Assembly: GCA_022791975.1 (NCBI GenBank)
Contig: JAAWAC010000002.1
Span: forward strand, 124,001-188,000
Length of the DNA stretch: 64,000 bases
Origin: Lachnospiraceae bacterium
GTDB taxonomy: Bacteria > Bacillota > Clostridia > Lachnospirales > Lachnospiraceae
Reading direction: 5' to 3'
The notes beneath the pieces were generated by a model. That model was not told the origin of the DNA. It did no database searches and saw nothing but the letters and a program-made list of their open reading frames with translations. Of this stretch, positions 44,564-54,007 are shown in pieces (position 1 is the first letter of the stretch; the number at the start of each line of letters is the position of its first letter). Position numbers and translations under genes: made by a program.

Positions 44564-45451
44564 ATGGCATTTACAGCGTTGGAAGAGATTTTAAAGGTAT
44601 GTGAGGAGAGAGAGGTATCCTTTCCAGAAGCCATTATACAAGAGGATATGAGGGACCGGGCTGTGAGCCGGGAAGTCACCTTACGTCAGATGGAGGACAT
44701 GTGGGGAGCCATGTATGAGGCCAGCCAGAGCTATGAGGCCAATCGCAGATCGGACAGTGGCCTTATTGGAGGTGCCGGCGGGCAGATGGAGGCGTATGTA
44801 AAGGAGGGACGCAGTCTTTGCGGAGAACGTATGGGACGGGTGATGGCTGGTGCTCTTCAGATGGGAGAATCCAATGCCTGTATGAAACGGATTGTGGCAG
44901 CTCCCACCGCTGGCGCCTGCGGTGTGTTGCCAGCGGTACTGGTTCCCCTATATCAGGAAGGACGCATTTCCAGAAAACAGGTAATAGAGGCCTTGTTTGT
45001 GGCCGCTGGAATTGGCCAGGTCATTGCTTCCCGGGCATTTATCTCCGGGGCGGCCGGAGGATGTCAGGCGGAGATTGGATCTGCCTCTGCTATGGCTGCT
45101 GGAGCTCTGGTCTGTGTAAGTGGAGGAACCGGAGGACAGATGGTGACAGCGGCGGCTATTAGTCTAAAAAACCTTTTGGGACTGGTCTGCGACCCGGTGG
45201 CTGGTTTGGTGGAGGTTCCCTGCGTGAAGCGCAATGTGATCGGGGCTGTCAACGCCATGGCTGCGGCAGATATGGCCCTGGCCGGCATTGATAGCAGAAT
45301 CCCCCCAGATCAGGTGATTGATGCCATGAAAGAGGTGGGGGAGGCTATGCACGTGTCCCTCCGGGAGACAGGCGTGGGGGGCTTGGCCGGCACGAAGGCC
45401 GGCCGGGAAATTTTTCAACAGCTCTCCAAGAAAGAGTCTGCCCAGCCATAA
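44564..45451 (+). CDS. sdaAA: L-serine dehydratase, alpha subunit (iron-sulfur)
   Basis: The 295-residue protein matches SdaAA: S-G-LIGGAGGQMEAY, V-AAPTAGACGVLPAVL, FVAAGIGQVIASRAFISGAAGGCQAEIGSASAMAAGALV, and L-V-CDPVAGLVEVPCVKRN with conserved Cys residues for the [4Fe-4S] cluster. It carries the active site of serine deamination. It is operonic with sdaAB and convergent with the next gene, with 16 bases between stops. Confidence 0.95.
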   Translation: MAFTALEEILKVCEEREVSFPEAIIQEDMRDRAVSREVTLRQMEDMWGAMYEASQSYEANRRSDSGLIGGAGGQMEAYVKEGRSLCGERMGRVMAGALQMGESNACMKRIVAAPTAGACGVLPAVLVPLYQEGRISRKQVIEALFVAAGIGQVIASRAFISGAAGGCQAEIGSASAMAAGALVCVSGGTGGQMVTAAAISLKNLLGLVCDPVAGLVEVPCVKRNVIGAVNAMAAADMALAGIDSRIPPDQVIDAMKEVGEAMHVSLRETGVGGLAGTKAGREIFQQLSKKESAQP

Positions 45452-45467
45452 CAGGCCGGCCGGGGGA

Positions 45468-47297
45468 TCATCCTCCCCAGGCCGGTTTATAACGGCTTAC
45501 ATCCTTATTTCCAATTTTCAACAAGCGTACCTGTCGGTAAAGCTCTCCTTCCCCACTGGAATAGAAGGGCAGCTCATCCCGGTGTCCCAGACGGCGCAGC
45601 ATGCTCCATTCGGCCTTTCTGGGGGCACGCATATAGGTGTCCCATAGGCTGATATGTCCGCAGCCGCAGCGGTAAAGCTCCAGGGCGCGTTCCCGGTATG
45701 CATCCGGACTCATAAACCGGGGAAGGATCTCCAGATATACGGTGACGCCATATTCCTGTTCCAGGCGCATAAATTCGGATACTCGCTCTTGCTGATCGGC
45801 AGGTCCCTGTAGAATACCCTGAGAGTCCTCTACAGGTGGCAGAAAGCAGAAGTCCTGCTGCCTACAGATGGTAGACTGCTCGCTGGTTCGCACGTAATTT
45901 TCATAGGCTTCCAGATCCAAATGTCCCGGCTGATCCTGTTGCCACAGATTTGCAGGCAGAACTTCCCGAATGCGCTGGGGATAGCTAATCACAGCGGTGA
46001 TGAGTCCCTCCCTGGCCCAGACAGTGGGGTCTACTCCCACATGGCGGCAGTCATAGAGACAAAACTGTACTCGGGCATGGAGTCCCACTGGTTGATGGGG
46101 ACGTGCAGCATCCAGGGATGTCCGCAGAAGACGGACAAATCCGGTGAGAATCTCACAGCGCAGATCTGTGACCCTTGGGTCGTCAAGAGGCAGGTAACGG
46201 GGATCTTCCCCAAAGCGCTCCTGGAAGAGACGGATAAAGGGAGGCTCAAAAAGCACATAGGGGACGCCTCGGCTGAAGATCATTTCCACCGCCTCACATC
46301 CGGTAGCAGCCATGTCCACAAACTGGTGAATCATATAATCCTGGACCTCCGGATACATATAGGAGAGGGCATCAATGGGAGAGCCGTCCCGATCCACACA
46401 GCGAAGATTTGGATGTTCCAGGGCAAAGGTATTGTCAAAATACATTTGATCGTAGGGAAATTCGATTCCCCAGGCACCCATGCGCAGGGACAGGCAGATT
46501 TTGATGCCCTTTTGATGCCCGTAAGCCGCCAAATCCGAGAGCATTTCCATGGTAAAATACTGTTTGAGTAATCGCTGTACGGCATGGTCCCCAGGCCGAC
46601 AGAAGGCGAAGCTTGCAGGATTTCCTGTGCTGGGCTCCCCGTCAAAGCAGAGAATATTTTCCAGGGAAAGCCATTCCACATCTGAGTCTATGTATTCCTG
46701 TACTACACTTCTCCATTCTTCTTTTTTCTTCAGTCCATATAGAGCCAGCATCCCATGCATATCATTGGTGGCATAGATCCGTTTGGTATCTTTTCGTGCC
46801 AGATCCTCCTTCCAGGAAACCACCTCCTGGACACTCATGGGAACTACCCGGACCCAGGCTAGAATGGCTTCGCAAGGCTGGCCCTCTGCATGTTTTCCAA
46901 TCTCCAATGACTGTCCTGTCAGATCTGCACAGCGCCAGAAGCACTCCTGGATGGAATGATAGGCATAGCCGGCCTGCCCACTGGGGGAGAGATGCATAAA
47001 CGCATGGTCATCCGTAAGCTTAAGATTGATTATGTCTGAGATATCCCCAGCGCTTCCGTAGGCGCCCAGGCCTACATAGATCCGATACCACCCGGACAGC
47101 TCCAGAGGCAGGGTGACATTTTGTGGGTGTCCGTCGTATACAGACACAAGCATAGTGCCCTGGATTTCTGCTGTCTCGTAGGGAACACAGTTCCAGCGGG
47201 ATACCTCCCGGATTGGCGAAATATGACAGGCGGGTTCACAGAGACGACCCAGGTCACAAAAAATCTGTGGAATTCTCTCTTCTGGTGTGTGTAGCAT
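45468..47297 (-). CDS. Large TIM-barrel-like protein of a glycan locus (putative glycoside hydrolase)
   Basis: The 609-residue protein has an N-terminal beta-rich half (T-L-P-L-E-L-SGWYRIYVGLGAYG; LKLTDDHAFMHLSP). A C-terminal half shows TIM-barrel-like strands: D-SDVEWLSLENILCFDG, HQKGIKICLSLRMGAWG, CEAVEMIFSRGVPYVLFEPPF, Y-G-VTVYLEILPR and CGCGHISLWDTY. I cannot name a family. The layout resembles putative glycoside hydrolases, and no signal peptide is seen from ATG 47297 (AAAGGAG 10 bases upstream). It is divergent from a sugar ABC importer operon with which it probably works. Confidence 0.65.
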   Translation of the reverse strand: MLHTPEERIPQIFCDLGRLCEPACHISPIREVSRWNCVPYETAEIQGTMLVSVYDGHPQNVTLPLELSGWYRIYVGLGAYGSAGDISDIINLKLTDDHAFMHLSPSGQAGYAYHSIQECFWRCADLTGQSLEIGKHAEGQPCEAILAWVRVVPMSVQEVVSWKEDLARKDTKRIYATNDMHGMLALYGLKKKEEWRSVVQEYIDSDVEWLSLENILCFDGEPSTGNPASFAFCRPGDHAVQRLLKQYFTMEMLSDLAAYGHQKGIKICLSLRMGAWGIEFPYDQMYFDNTFALEHPNLRCVDRDGSPIDALSYMYPEVQDYMIHQFVDMAATGCEAVEMIFSRGVPYVLFEPPFIRLFQERFGEDPRYLPLDDPRVTDLRCEILTGFVRLLRTSLDAARPHQPVGLHARVQFCLYDCRHVGVDPTVWAREGLITAVISYPQRIREVLPANLWQQDQPGHLDLEAYENYVRTSEQSTICRQQDFCFLPPVEDSQGILQGPADQQERVSEFMRLEQEYGVTVYLEILPRFMSPDAYRERALELYRCGCGHISLWDTYMRAPRKAEWSMLRRLGHRDELPFYSSGEGELYRQVRLLKIGNKDVSRYKPAWGG

Positions 47298-47404
47298 TTT
47301 CAAAATTCTCCTTTCAGGATAATCGTTTGTATTTTTCACACGGACATTATAGGGGTATCCGGTATATTTTACAGCAGGGAAAGTTCTGTTTGTACTTATA
47401 ACGC

Positions 47405-47433
47405 AACATAGCATGGATATTTCACAATGTCAA
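47405..47433 (-). promoter_or_regulatory. Promoter of the TIM-barrel protein gene
   Basis: On the minus strand TTGACA (47433-47428), 17 bases, TATGTT (47410-47405). The 47298-47644 gap has no gene and holds this promoter and the opposing one. Confidence 0.65.
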
Positions 47434-47558
47434 TATAATTATAATTTTTTCGTTCTAGAAATAATAAAAATTTCGATATGAAAAGCATGGTTTTTATTAA
47501 AAAAGCACAAGATGTCATGAAAAAATATCAAATATTTAGGAAAAACACCAAAAAAAGA

Positions 47559-47588
47559 TTGACAAAAGCCTGTATGGGGGGGTAAAAT
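47559..47588 (+). promoter_or_regulatory. Promoter of the sugar ABC operon
   Basis: TTGACA (47559-47564), an 18-base spacer with a run of G, TAAAAT (47583-47588). The upstream 47434-47558 stretch is strongly AT-rich. Confidence 0.65.
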
Positions 47589-47644
47589 GATGGCACTGGA
47601 TAGAATATCCAAAAGAAAAAGTTTTCGAGGAGGAAACAAAAGAA

Positions 47645-49090
47645 ATGAAAAGGAAACATGTATGGCAACGGTTTATGGCTTTGTGCCTGGCCATGGTTTT
47701 GGTTCTTGGATTGTCCGCGTGTGGCGGTAAATCAGAAGGGGAAGAAGCCAAGCCACAGGGGGAAACGGCAGGCACAACAGAGGGAGAGGGCACCGGAGGC
47801 GGTGAGGACAAGGTAACCATCCGCTGGGTGGCAGCCGGCTGGTCTATGAATGACAAGGCTAACAAGATCATTCAGAAATGGAATGAGATCCATCCCGAGG
47901 TAGAGGTGGAGTACATTGAGCTGAGCAGCTCTGTGGATGAGACGTTTCTGGCTAACTTGGATACCATGATCAGTGGCGGTGAGGTAGTCGACGTGGTATA
48001 TCTGGAGCAGAGCGACATCTACAAGAGAGCCATTAGCGGAGGCGTGCTTCCCATGGATGAGTATATTCAAGCAGCGGGAGACGACTATGAGGATATGTAT
48101 GGCAGTCTGGCTGTGAAAATGTTCTCCTATGATGGGCATGTCATTGGCGTTCCCTACGCAGGCAACACTTTTAAGGTGTTTTACAACAAGACCATGACAG
48201 ATGCCGCGAACATTCAGATTCCGGAAAACTGGTCCTATGAGGAGTTCCTGGAGACAGCCAAGAAGCTTAACGATCCGGAAAATGGCGTGTATGGCTGCGT
48301 ATGGCCTTTTAACTGGGCAGACACCGTACATATTATGGCGGAGAACAGTGGCTGGTCTATGATCAAGGAGCAGGAGGACGGCACGATTGCTCCCAATTTC
48401 GATGATGAGATTCTGAAAAAATGTATGCAGGACCTGTATAATCTGTCCGCAGTGGATAAGGTTTCCCCGGATTTGGCTACCATCAAAGCGGAATCCCTGA
48501 ATCGCCGGTGGGCTCTGGCCAACCAGCAGGCTGCCATGATCGTGGATGGTCCGTATACGCTGGTATACCTGCAAAACTATATGTATGATGATCCAGGTGC
48601 AGGAGAACTGGAGTTTGAGCTGGGCGTTACCAATATCCCTTATATGGATGAGAACGGAAAGGACGTTTCCTATTATCGCGTAAACGCAGGCTTTTATATT
48701 CCCAAGAGCTCTGCGCATCCGGCAGAGGCCTACGAGTTTGAGAAGTTTGTCTGCAACTACTGTGCAGAGGAAGGCGCCAACTATATGCCAGTCTTTAAGG
48801 ATGCGGATATGAAGCTGGCTACCAAGACCTTTACGGAGTATACAGCAGCGGACGGAGAGCAGCACACGGAAGTTTACAGCCAGGAGGTGGCTGAGGGTGC
48901 AGTAGCCGTAGATTTCGAATCACACCTTGTGCGGTATAATTATAATCCCGAATATGCGGATAAAGTTTCTCTGATGACCACACTCTATGATGAGCAGTAC
49001 GCTCTTTTCATGAACGGTGAAATGGAGATTGATGACTGGGTTAGCATGATGCAGGAGATGGGAGCCATGGAGCTTTCCAACGCCAACTGA
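47645..49090 (+). CDS. Sugar ABC transporter substrate-binding lipoprotein
   Basis: The 481-residue protein has a lipoprotein signal peptide with the lipobox LSAC (Cys26), then a low-complexity Gly/Glu/Thr linker to about residue 55. A family 1 extracellular solute-binding domain follows (VTIRWVAAGWSMNDKANKIIQKWNEIHPEVEVEYIE; LDTMISGGEVVDVVYLEQSDIYK; G-VPYAGNTFKVFYNKTM; W-A-LANQQAAMIVDGPY). It captures a sugar or oligosaccharide outside the membrane for the two permeases that follow. The ATPase (MsmK/UgpC type) is not in the operon and is probably shared. Confidence 0.92.
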   Translation: MKRKHVWQRFMALCLAMVLVLGLSACGGKSEGEEAKPQGETAGTTEGEGTGGGEDKVTIRWVAAGWSMNDKANKIIQKWNEIHPEVEVEYIELSSSVDETFLANLDTMISGGEVVDVVYLEQSDIYKRAISGGVLPMDEYIQAAGDDYEDMYGSLAVKMFSYDGHVIGVPYAGNTFKVFYNKTMTDAANIQIPENWSYEEFLETAKKLNDPENGVYGCVWPFNWADTVHIMAENSGWSMIKEQEDGTIAPNFDDEILKKCMQDLYNLSAVDKVSPDLATIKAESLNRRWALANQQAAMIVDGPYTLVYLQNYMYDDPGAGELEFELGVTNIPYMDENGKDVSYYRVNAGFYIPKSSAHPAEAYEFEKFVCNYCAEEGANYMPVFKDADMKLATKTFTEYTAADGEQHTEVYSQEVAEGAVAVDFESHLVRYNYNPEYADKVSLMTTLYDEQYALFMNGEMEIDDWVSMMQEMGAMELSNAN

Positions 49091-49175
49091 CAGAAATGGA
49101 ACAGCCGCAAAGCAGAGATATCCGGCGTTTGTGGCTGTTCCTCTGTTATGACGGAGAGGATAGAAAGGAAACAGT

Positions 49176-50099
49176 ATGACAAAAGAGATAAAAAAACGCC
49201 GGATGGAGCGAAAGCCAGGACGACGGATGGATACTATCAGTGGTTATCTGCTGGTTGCACCCAATCTGATAGGCTTTCTGGTTTTTACGCTGTTTGGTAT
49301 CGGGTTCTCCTTGGTGATGGCATTTACGGATTGGAACCTGGTTCGTGGCTATGAGGAAGCCAATTTTGTGGGTCTGAAAAATTTTAAGGATATGTTGACC
49401 GATCCCTATTTGAAGGCCTGTTTGATCAACAATGCCAAACTACTTTTAGTCTTGCCTATACAGCTGTTTCTGGCGGCTGTTCTGGCCAGCCTGATGAATA
49501 AGGCCGTCTATGGTAAGGCGGGAGCGCGGGCTATGTACTTTTTGCCTTATGTAACCAATATCGTAGCCATTGCTACCATTTGGGAGGCCTTGTTTCACAA
49601 GACAAAGGGTCCTGTGAATGCCCTTTTGATGGTGCTCGGCATTTCGGAGAGTGCACTTCCTGGCTGGCTCAGCAGTAGCCAATGGGCCCTTTTGGCTGTG
49701 GCGATCGTACTGCTTTGGAAAGATCTGGGCTACAGTATTCTTATGTATAGCGGAGCCCTGCAACAGATTCCTCAGGAGCTCTATGAGGCAGCCGAGGTGG
49801 ATGGGGCTGGTGTGGTTGCTAAATTTTTACATATTACCATTCCTCAGCTGGCGCCAATGACATTTATGTTAACTATCCTGGGAGTCGTGAGCAGCCTGCA
49901 AATGTGGGGATTCGTACAGGTTATCACCAACGGCGGTCCGGGAACAAGTACTTACACCCTGGGCCTGTATATTTATCGCTCCTCATTTATAACAAACCGT
50001 ACTGGCTATGCGTGTGCCCTTGCCTGGCTTTTGACGGTGCTGGTCCTGACTTTTGCAATCTTTCGCTGGCGTGTTGAGCGCAAATTCAGTGTGGAATAG
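49176..50099 (+). CDS. Sugar ABC transporter permease (MalF/UgpA type)
   Basis: The 307-residue protein has six membrane helices and the EAA loop (L-Y-EAAEVDGAGVVAKFLHITIPQLAPMTF) that docks the ATPase. The N-terminus (ISGYLLVAPNLIGFLVFTLFGIGFSLVMAFTDWNL) is typical of the family. It forms the membrane channel with the next permease. It has a good AAAGGA site. The next start follows within about 12 bases. Confidence 0.93.
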   Translation: MTKEIKKRRMERKPGRRMDTISGYLLVAPNLIGFLVFTLFGIGFSLVMAFTDWNLVRGYEEANFVGLKNFKDMLTDPYLKACLINNAKLLLVLPIQLFLAAVLASLMNKAVYGKAGARAMYFLPYVTNIVAIATIWEALFHKTKGPVNALLMVLGISESALPGWLSSSQWALLAVAIVLLWKDLGYSILMYSGALQQIPQELYEAAEVDGAGVVAKFLHITIPQLAPMTFMLTILGVVSSLQMWGFVQVITNGGPGTSTYTLGLYIYRSSFITNRTGYACALAWLLTVLVLTFAIFRWRVERKFSVE

Positions 50100-50110
50100 G
50101 GGGAGTGGTT

Positions 50111-50962
50111 TTGGAAACAAAAAAATCGGCAAAGAAGAAACAATTTATGGGGCGTTGTCTGGCAACTCTGCTGGTCTGGTTCCTGGGTATTGCTATGGTA
50201 ATTCCCTTTGTATGGATGCTTTCCACATCTTTTAAGGGAATGAATGAGGTGTTTACCTTTCCCATTGAATGGCTTCCCACCCGACCTACCCTAAAGGGTT
50301 ATACAGCGTTGCTTTTTGGAAAGGTACCCTATTTTACGTATTTTCTCAACTCGGTGAAGGTGTCTCTGATCGCGGTGATAGGAACATTTTTTTCCTGTAC
50401 CATGGCTGGATATGCCTACGCAAAAGTGAATTTCGTGGGGCGGGACAAGCTGTTTTTAATGAAGCTTGCCGCAACCATGCTTCCGGGTATGGTTACCATT
50501 CTGCCCACCTATATTATTTACTCTAAGCTTGGACTTTTGAATACTCACGCATCTTTGTGGCTGGGATATTTTTTCGGGGGTACTTTTGGAGTGTTTCTTA
50601 TGCGGCAGGCATTCCTGTCCATTCCGGATTCTCTGATTGAATCGGCTCGTCTTGACGGTGCAGGGCATTTCCGTATTTACTGGAGCATCGCCATGCCCAA
50701 TGTAAAATCATCCACCTCCACACTGCTGTTTATGTATTTCTTGTGGTCCTGGAATGATTATGAAAAGCCATTGATGTATCTGTGGACACCGAAGCTGTTT
50801 ACCTTACCCATGGCTGTCAAGTCATTTTCGGATGATCAGTCACAGAATTATCCAGCAATTATGGCAGCTAATGTATTAATGCTGCTGCCTATTATGATTG
50901 CGTTTGTAACCTGTCAAAAATTCTTTGTGGAGTCCTTGGTCGGCTCCGGTGTAAAGGGGTAG
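50111..50962 (+). CDS. Sugar ABC transporter permease (MalG/UgpE type)
   Basis: The protein has about 283 residues and six membrane helices, with the EAA motif (P-D-SLIESARLDGAGHFRIYWSIAMPNVKSS) and a C-terminus VESLVGSGVKG like the fragment at the left edge. The start is probably TTG at 50111, 5 bases after GGGGGAG. GTG at 50105 overlaps that site. It is the partner of the preceding permease. The sialidase-fold gene starts 3 bases after its stop, so it is in the same operon. Confidence 0.92.
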   Translation: METKKSAKKKQFMGRCLATLLVWFLGIAMVIPFVWMLSTSFKGMNEVFTFPIEWLPTRPTLKGYTALLFGKVPYFTYFLNSVKVSLIAVIGTFFSCTMAGYAYAKVNFVGRDKLFLMKLAATMLPGMVTILPTYIIYSKLGLLNTHASLWLGYFFGGTFGVFLMRQAFLSIPDSLIESARLDGAGHFRIYWSIAMPNVKSSTSTLLFMYFLWSWNDYEKPLMYLWTPKLFTLPMAVKSFSDDQSQNYPAIMAANVLMLLPIMIAFVTCQKFFVESLVGSGVKG

Positions 50963-50965
50963 AAT

Positions 50966-52090
50966 ATGTTAAAGATCGTAAAGCATGAAACGATTTATCG
51001 GGATGAAGAGTATGTGGCGTTTCCGAATCTGGCGTACTTTCCGGACGGAACCGTGATTTGTGCCTTCCGCCATGCCAAGGAGCGGCAGAAGGAATACGGT
51101 CGTGTGACTCATGTAGATCCAACAGCCAAGGATGTTTATATTGTGTCAAAGGATGGCGGACAGACCTTTGAAAAGGATCTCCAGATAATTCTGGACGATA
51201 AGATGAGCGAACAGGACCCCTGCGTCAATGTGCTTTCCGACGGGCGTATTATCGTCACGTATTTCCGCTGGGAGCTGGTACCTTTGGGAGAGGGACCTAG
51301 CCGGTGGGGACAAGCGGATTTTGAAAAACATGGTCGCAGCCTCCACGGAAAGTATGATTGTCTGACCAACGGAACCGCCTATTGTATTTCCGACGACAAT
51401 GGAAAGACCTGGCGCCATATGCCGGTGATTCAGGTACCGGGAATTCCGGCGCGGGTGGCTGTGCGTGGAAATATGGTTGAGCTTCCAGACGGCAGTCTGT
51501 TGCTGGCTTATTATGGTACTCAGGAATTACAGGAGCTGTCCCGCGTGGGTCTGCTTCGTTCCACGGATCGTGGTGAGTCCTGGCAGGAGTATGGAGTGGT
51601 AGCCTTTGATCCAGAATGCAAGAAGAATTATCTGGAGCCCAACCTTTATTATACAAAGTCTGGCCGTCTGATCTGCTTGATTAGGACCCAGAGCGATTTT
51701 TCCATTCCTGGGGTGGACTTTGACGATACCTATCTGAATCTACACATTGTGGTCTCTGAGGATAACGGAAAGACCTTCGGGCCGGTGGAGGAGATTCCCA
51801 ACTGCTGGGGCTCTAGTCCTTTCCAGGCACTGCGCTTGAAGAGCGGTAAGGTACTTCTGTCTTATGGATATCGTCGGGAGCCCTTTGGCATTCGGGTCCG
51901 GCTCTGCAATAGTGAGCTTACGGATATTGCCCAGGCAGAAGAGGTGATTCTGCGAGAGGATGCTCCCAATGGAGATCTGGGCTATCCTCATGCACTTCAG
52001 CTGGAGAATGGTGAGATCCTGGTTTCCTATTATATTTCTGCCCCTGACGGAATCCGTACCATTGACATTACCCGTCTCGTTGAGGAATAG
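50966..52090 (+). CDS. Sialidase-fold (Asp-box/BNR) glycan enzyme, cytosolic
   Basis: The 374-residue beta-propeller protein has four Asp-box motifs: SKDGGQTF near residue 57, SDDNGKTW near residue 140, STDRGESW near residue 196 and SEDNGKTF near residue 263. It lacks any signal peptide. The fold is shared by exo-sialidases and related glycoside hydrolases, so it probably acts inside the cell on sugars brought in by the adjacent transporter. The catalytic residues of true sialidases (Arg triad, Tyr/Glu) cannot be confirmed by eye, so the substrate is open. Confidence 0.82.
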   Translation: MLKIVKHETIYRDEEYVAFPNLAYFPDGTVICAFRHAKERQKEYGRVTHVDPTAKDVYIVSKDGGQTFEKDLQIILDDKMSEQDPCVNVLSDGRIIVTYFRWELVPLGEGPSRWGQADFEKHGRSLHGKYDCLTNGTAYCISDDNGKTWRHMPVIQVPGIPARVAVRGNMVELPDGSLLLAYYGTQELQELSRVGLLRSTDRGESWQEYGVVAFDPECKKNYLEPNLYYTKSGRLICLIRTQSDFSIPGVDFDDTYLNLHIVVSEDNGKTFGPVEEIPNCWGSSPFQALRLKSGKVLLSYGYRREPFGIRVRLCNSELTDIAQAEEVILREDAPNGDLGYPHALQLENGEILVSYYISAPDGIRTIDITRLVEE

Positions 52091-52094
52091 AAGT

Positions 52095-52688
52095 ATGTGG
52101 AAGCGTCTTTGGTATCTGCTCAGCACGCATTTCTTTGATTTGCTGCGGGCGAATCTTCTTTATGTGCTGTTCACCCTACCGGTGGTCACCATTCCGGCTG
52201 CGATTTGTGGACTATATGCGGTGGTATTACAGTATTGGAGAATCGGCTATGGTGAGTTGTTTGGGGTATTCTGGAGAGAATTTAAGGCGAATTTTTTTGC
52301 CAGTCTTGTGCTTACGCTGGCTCTGGTGGCTATCCCGATTTGCTGCTGGAGGTTTACGGCTCCTTATGGGGAGGTGATCTCCTATGTGGTTACAGCCGCT
52401 ATTCTGGCCTTTGTGCTGATTCTGTTGGGATGGCTGTATCCCCAGCTGGCTCTTTTAAAGCTTCGCCCCTGGCAGGCATTGAGAAATGCGGCGATCCTGA
52501 CGCTCCTTGAGACAAAAAGGAATTTCTTCCTTTTGCTTGCTTCCTTAATGCTTTTGGGGAGTTTCCTGTTTCTCTGGCCATTTTCTCTGGTACTTCTGGT
52601 ACTTTTGCTGCCAGTTTTCTCGGTTGTGGTCATGGTTATGTTGACCCTCCCCGTATTGGAGGAGCGGCTGGTTCAGGAAGAAAAATAA
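52095..52688 (+). CDS. YesL-like DUF624 membrane protein
   Basis: The 197-residue protein has four to five membrane helices. Its YesL/DUF624 signature is RLWYLLSTHFFDLLRANLLYVLFTLPVVTIPAAICGLY, and W-QALRNAAILTLLETKRNFFLLLASL follows. YesL-like proteins occur almost only next to carbohydrate ABC transporters and are of unknown function. ATG 52095 has GAGGAA upstream. The frame is open earlier but that region belongs to the previous gene. It ends at a terminator. Confidence 0.88.
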   Translation: MWKRLWYLLSTHFFDLLRANLLYVLFTLPVVTIPAAICGLYAVVLQYWRIGYGELFGVFWREFKANFFASLVLTLALVAIPICCWRFTAPYGEVISYVVTAAILAFVLILLGWLYPQLALLKLRPWQALRNAAILTLLETKRNFFLLLASLMLLGSFLFLWPFSLVLLVLLLPVFSVVVMVMLTLPVLEERLVQEEK

Positions 52689-52696
52689 ATCAGATT

Positions 52697-52737
52697 CCTG
52701 CAATGTCCTGTGTGACTTGGCATTGCAGGAGTTTTTG
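52697..52737 (+). terminator. Terminator of the sugar ABC operon
   Basis: CCTGCAATG (52697-52705) pairs with CATTGCAGG (52721-52729), then AGTTTTTGTTT. Confidence 0.85.
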
Positions 52738-52793
52738 TTTGTCCTGATTTTTGAACAATTCTCAGACAATTAAAGAAAAAATCTCAAATAAAG

Positions 52794-52823
52794 TTGCATT
52801 TTCGCAGATTTTCGTGTTATAAT
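52794..52823 (+). promoter_or_regulatory. Promoter of the cytidylate-kinase-like gene
   Basis: TTGCAT (52794-52799), 18 bases, perfect TATAAT (52818-52823). Confidence 0.65.
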
Positions 52824-52885
52824 AATAGCAGAACCAACATGCTTCGGCGACGGGTTCCAATATGACAGAAAAGGGGTTGGAACAT

Positions 52886-53524
52886 ATGGCAAATAATACG
52901 GTGATTACGATTGGCCGCCAGTACGGGAGCGGCGGAAGAGATGTGGGAAAGAAGCTAGCGGAGGAGCTGGGAATTCCCTGTTATGATAAAGAACTGTTGG
53001 CCCTGGCGGCCAAACAAAGCGGGCTCTGCCAGGAACTGTTTGAGAACCACGACGAAAGGCCAACCAGCAGCTTTCTATATTCTCTGGTGATGGATACCTA
53101 TTCTACCGGCTATTCCTCAGCTACCTTTACCGATATGCCCATTAATCACAAGGTGTTTCTGGCACAGTTTGACACCATTAAAAAGCTGGCGGAGGAGGGC
53201 TCCTGTGTGATTGTAGGGCGCTGTGCGGATTATGCTCTGGCGGATAATCCCCATGTAGTGAATACTTTTATTCATGCGGATATGCAGGAGCGCATTGTAC
53301 GGATTTCCAAGCGCCGGGACGTAACAAATGCCAAGGCCAAGGATTTGATTGTCAAGACTGATAAGCAGCGTGCCAATTATTATAATTATTATACCAGCAA
53401 AAAATGGGGAGAGGCGGCTGGGTACCACCTTTCTTTGGACACCGGTGTACTGGGCATTGAGGGAGCGGTACATATTATCCGGGAATTTATCACTTATAAA
53501 GAGAAAGATCATCAGAGAATCTGA
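52886..53524 (+). CDS. Cytidylate kinase-like family protein
   Basis: The 212-residue protein has the P-loop variant TIGRQYGSGGRDVGKKLAEELGIPCYDKELL at the N-terminus and the lid-region arginines in RISKRRDVTNAKAKDLIVKTDKQRANYYNYYTSKKWG. These are the features of the cytidylate kinase-like (AAA_26) family common in Lachnospiraceae. True CMP kinases are related. Whether it phosphorylates CMP is unknown. ATG 52886 begins the conserved region, and an ATG at 52862 is also possible. dtd follows at once. Confidence 0.85.
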   Translation: MANNTVITIGRQYGSGGRDVGKKLAEELGIPCYDKELLALAAKQSGLCQELFENHDERPTSSFLYSLVMDTYSTGYSSATFTDMPINHKVFLAQFDTIKKLAEEGSCVIVGRCADYALADNPHVVNTFIHADMQERIVRISKRRDVTNAKAKDLIVKTDKQRANYYNYYTSKKWGEAAGYHLSLDTGVLGIEGAVHIIREFITYKEKDHQRI

Positions 53525-53540
53525 GGAAAAGGAACTACAC

Positions 53541-53987
53541 ATGAAATTTTTGATTCAAAGGGTGTCCCATGCATCGGTAGCGGTGGATGGGACTGTTATT
53601 GGAAGCATTCAGCAAGGATTTCTGGTGTTTGTGGGCGTGTCCCAGGAAGACACCAGAGCCCAGGCGGATAAGCTTGTCAAGAAGCTGGTAGGCTTACGAA
53701 TTTTTGAGGATGAAAATGGAAAGACCAACCTGGCTCTGGGAGATGTGGGAGGCCAGGTGCTTTTGATCTCCCAGTTCACCCTCTATGCAGATTGCAGGAA
53801 GGGAAACAGGCCAAGCTTTGTCCGTGCGGGGGAACAAAAGCAGGCACAGGAATTGTATGAGTATGTGATTGCAGAGTGCAAAAAGCTGCTCCCTGTGGTG
53901 GAACAGGGAGAATTTGGCGCGGATATGAAGGTAGAGCTACTGAATGATGGCCCCTTTACGGTGCTTTTGGACACAGCGGAAATGTAG
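53541..53987 (+). CDS. dtd: D-aminoacyl-tRNA deacylase
   Basis: The 148-residue protein has the Dtd core MKFLIQRVSHASVAVDGTVIGSI, the motif SQFTLYADCRKGNRPSFVRAGEQ and a terminal NDGPFTVLLDT (the NxGP trans-motif). It hydrolyses D-Tyr and other D-aminoacyl-tRNAs. ATG 53541 is the conserved start, though the frame is open further upstream. GAGGAAAAGGA is the ribosome binding site. Confidence 0.95.
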   Translation: MKFLIQRVSHASVAVDGTVIGSIQQGFLVFVGVSQEDTRAQADKLVKKLVGLRIFEDENGKTNLALGDVGGQVLLISQFTLYADCRKGNRPSFVRAGEQKQAQELYEYVIAECKKLLPVVEQGEFGADMKVELLNDGPFTVLLDTAEM

Positions 53988-54007
53988 GGATCTCTGAGAG
54001 CAATGAT

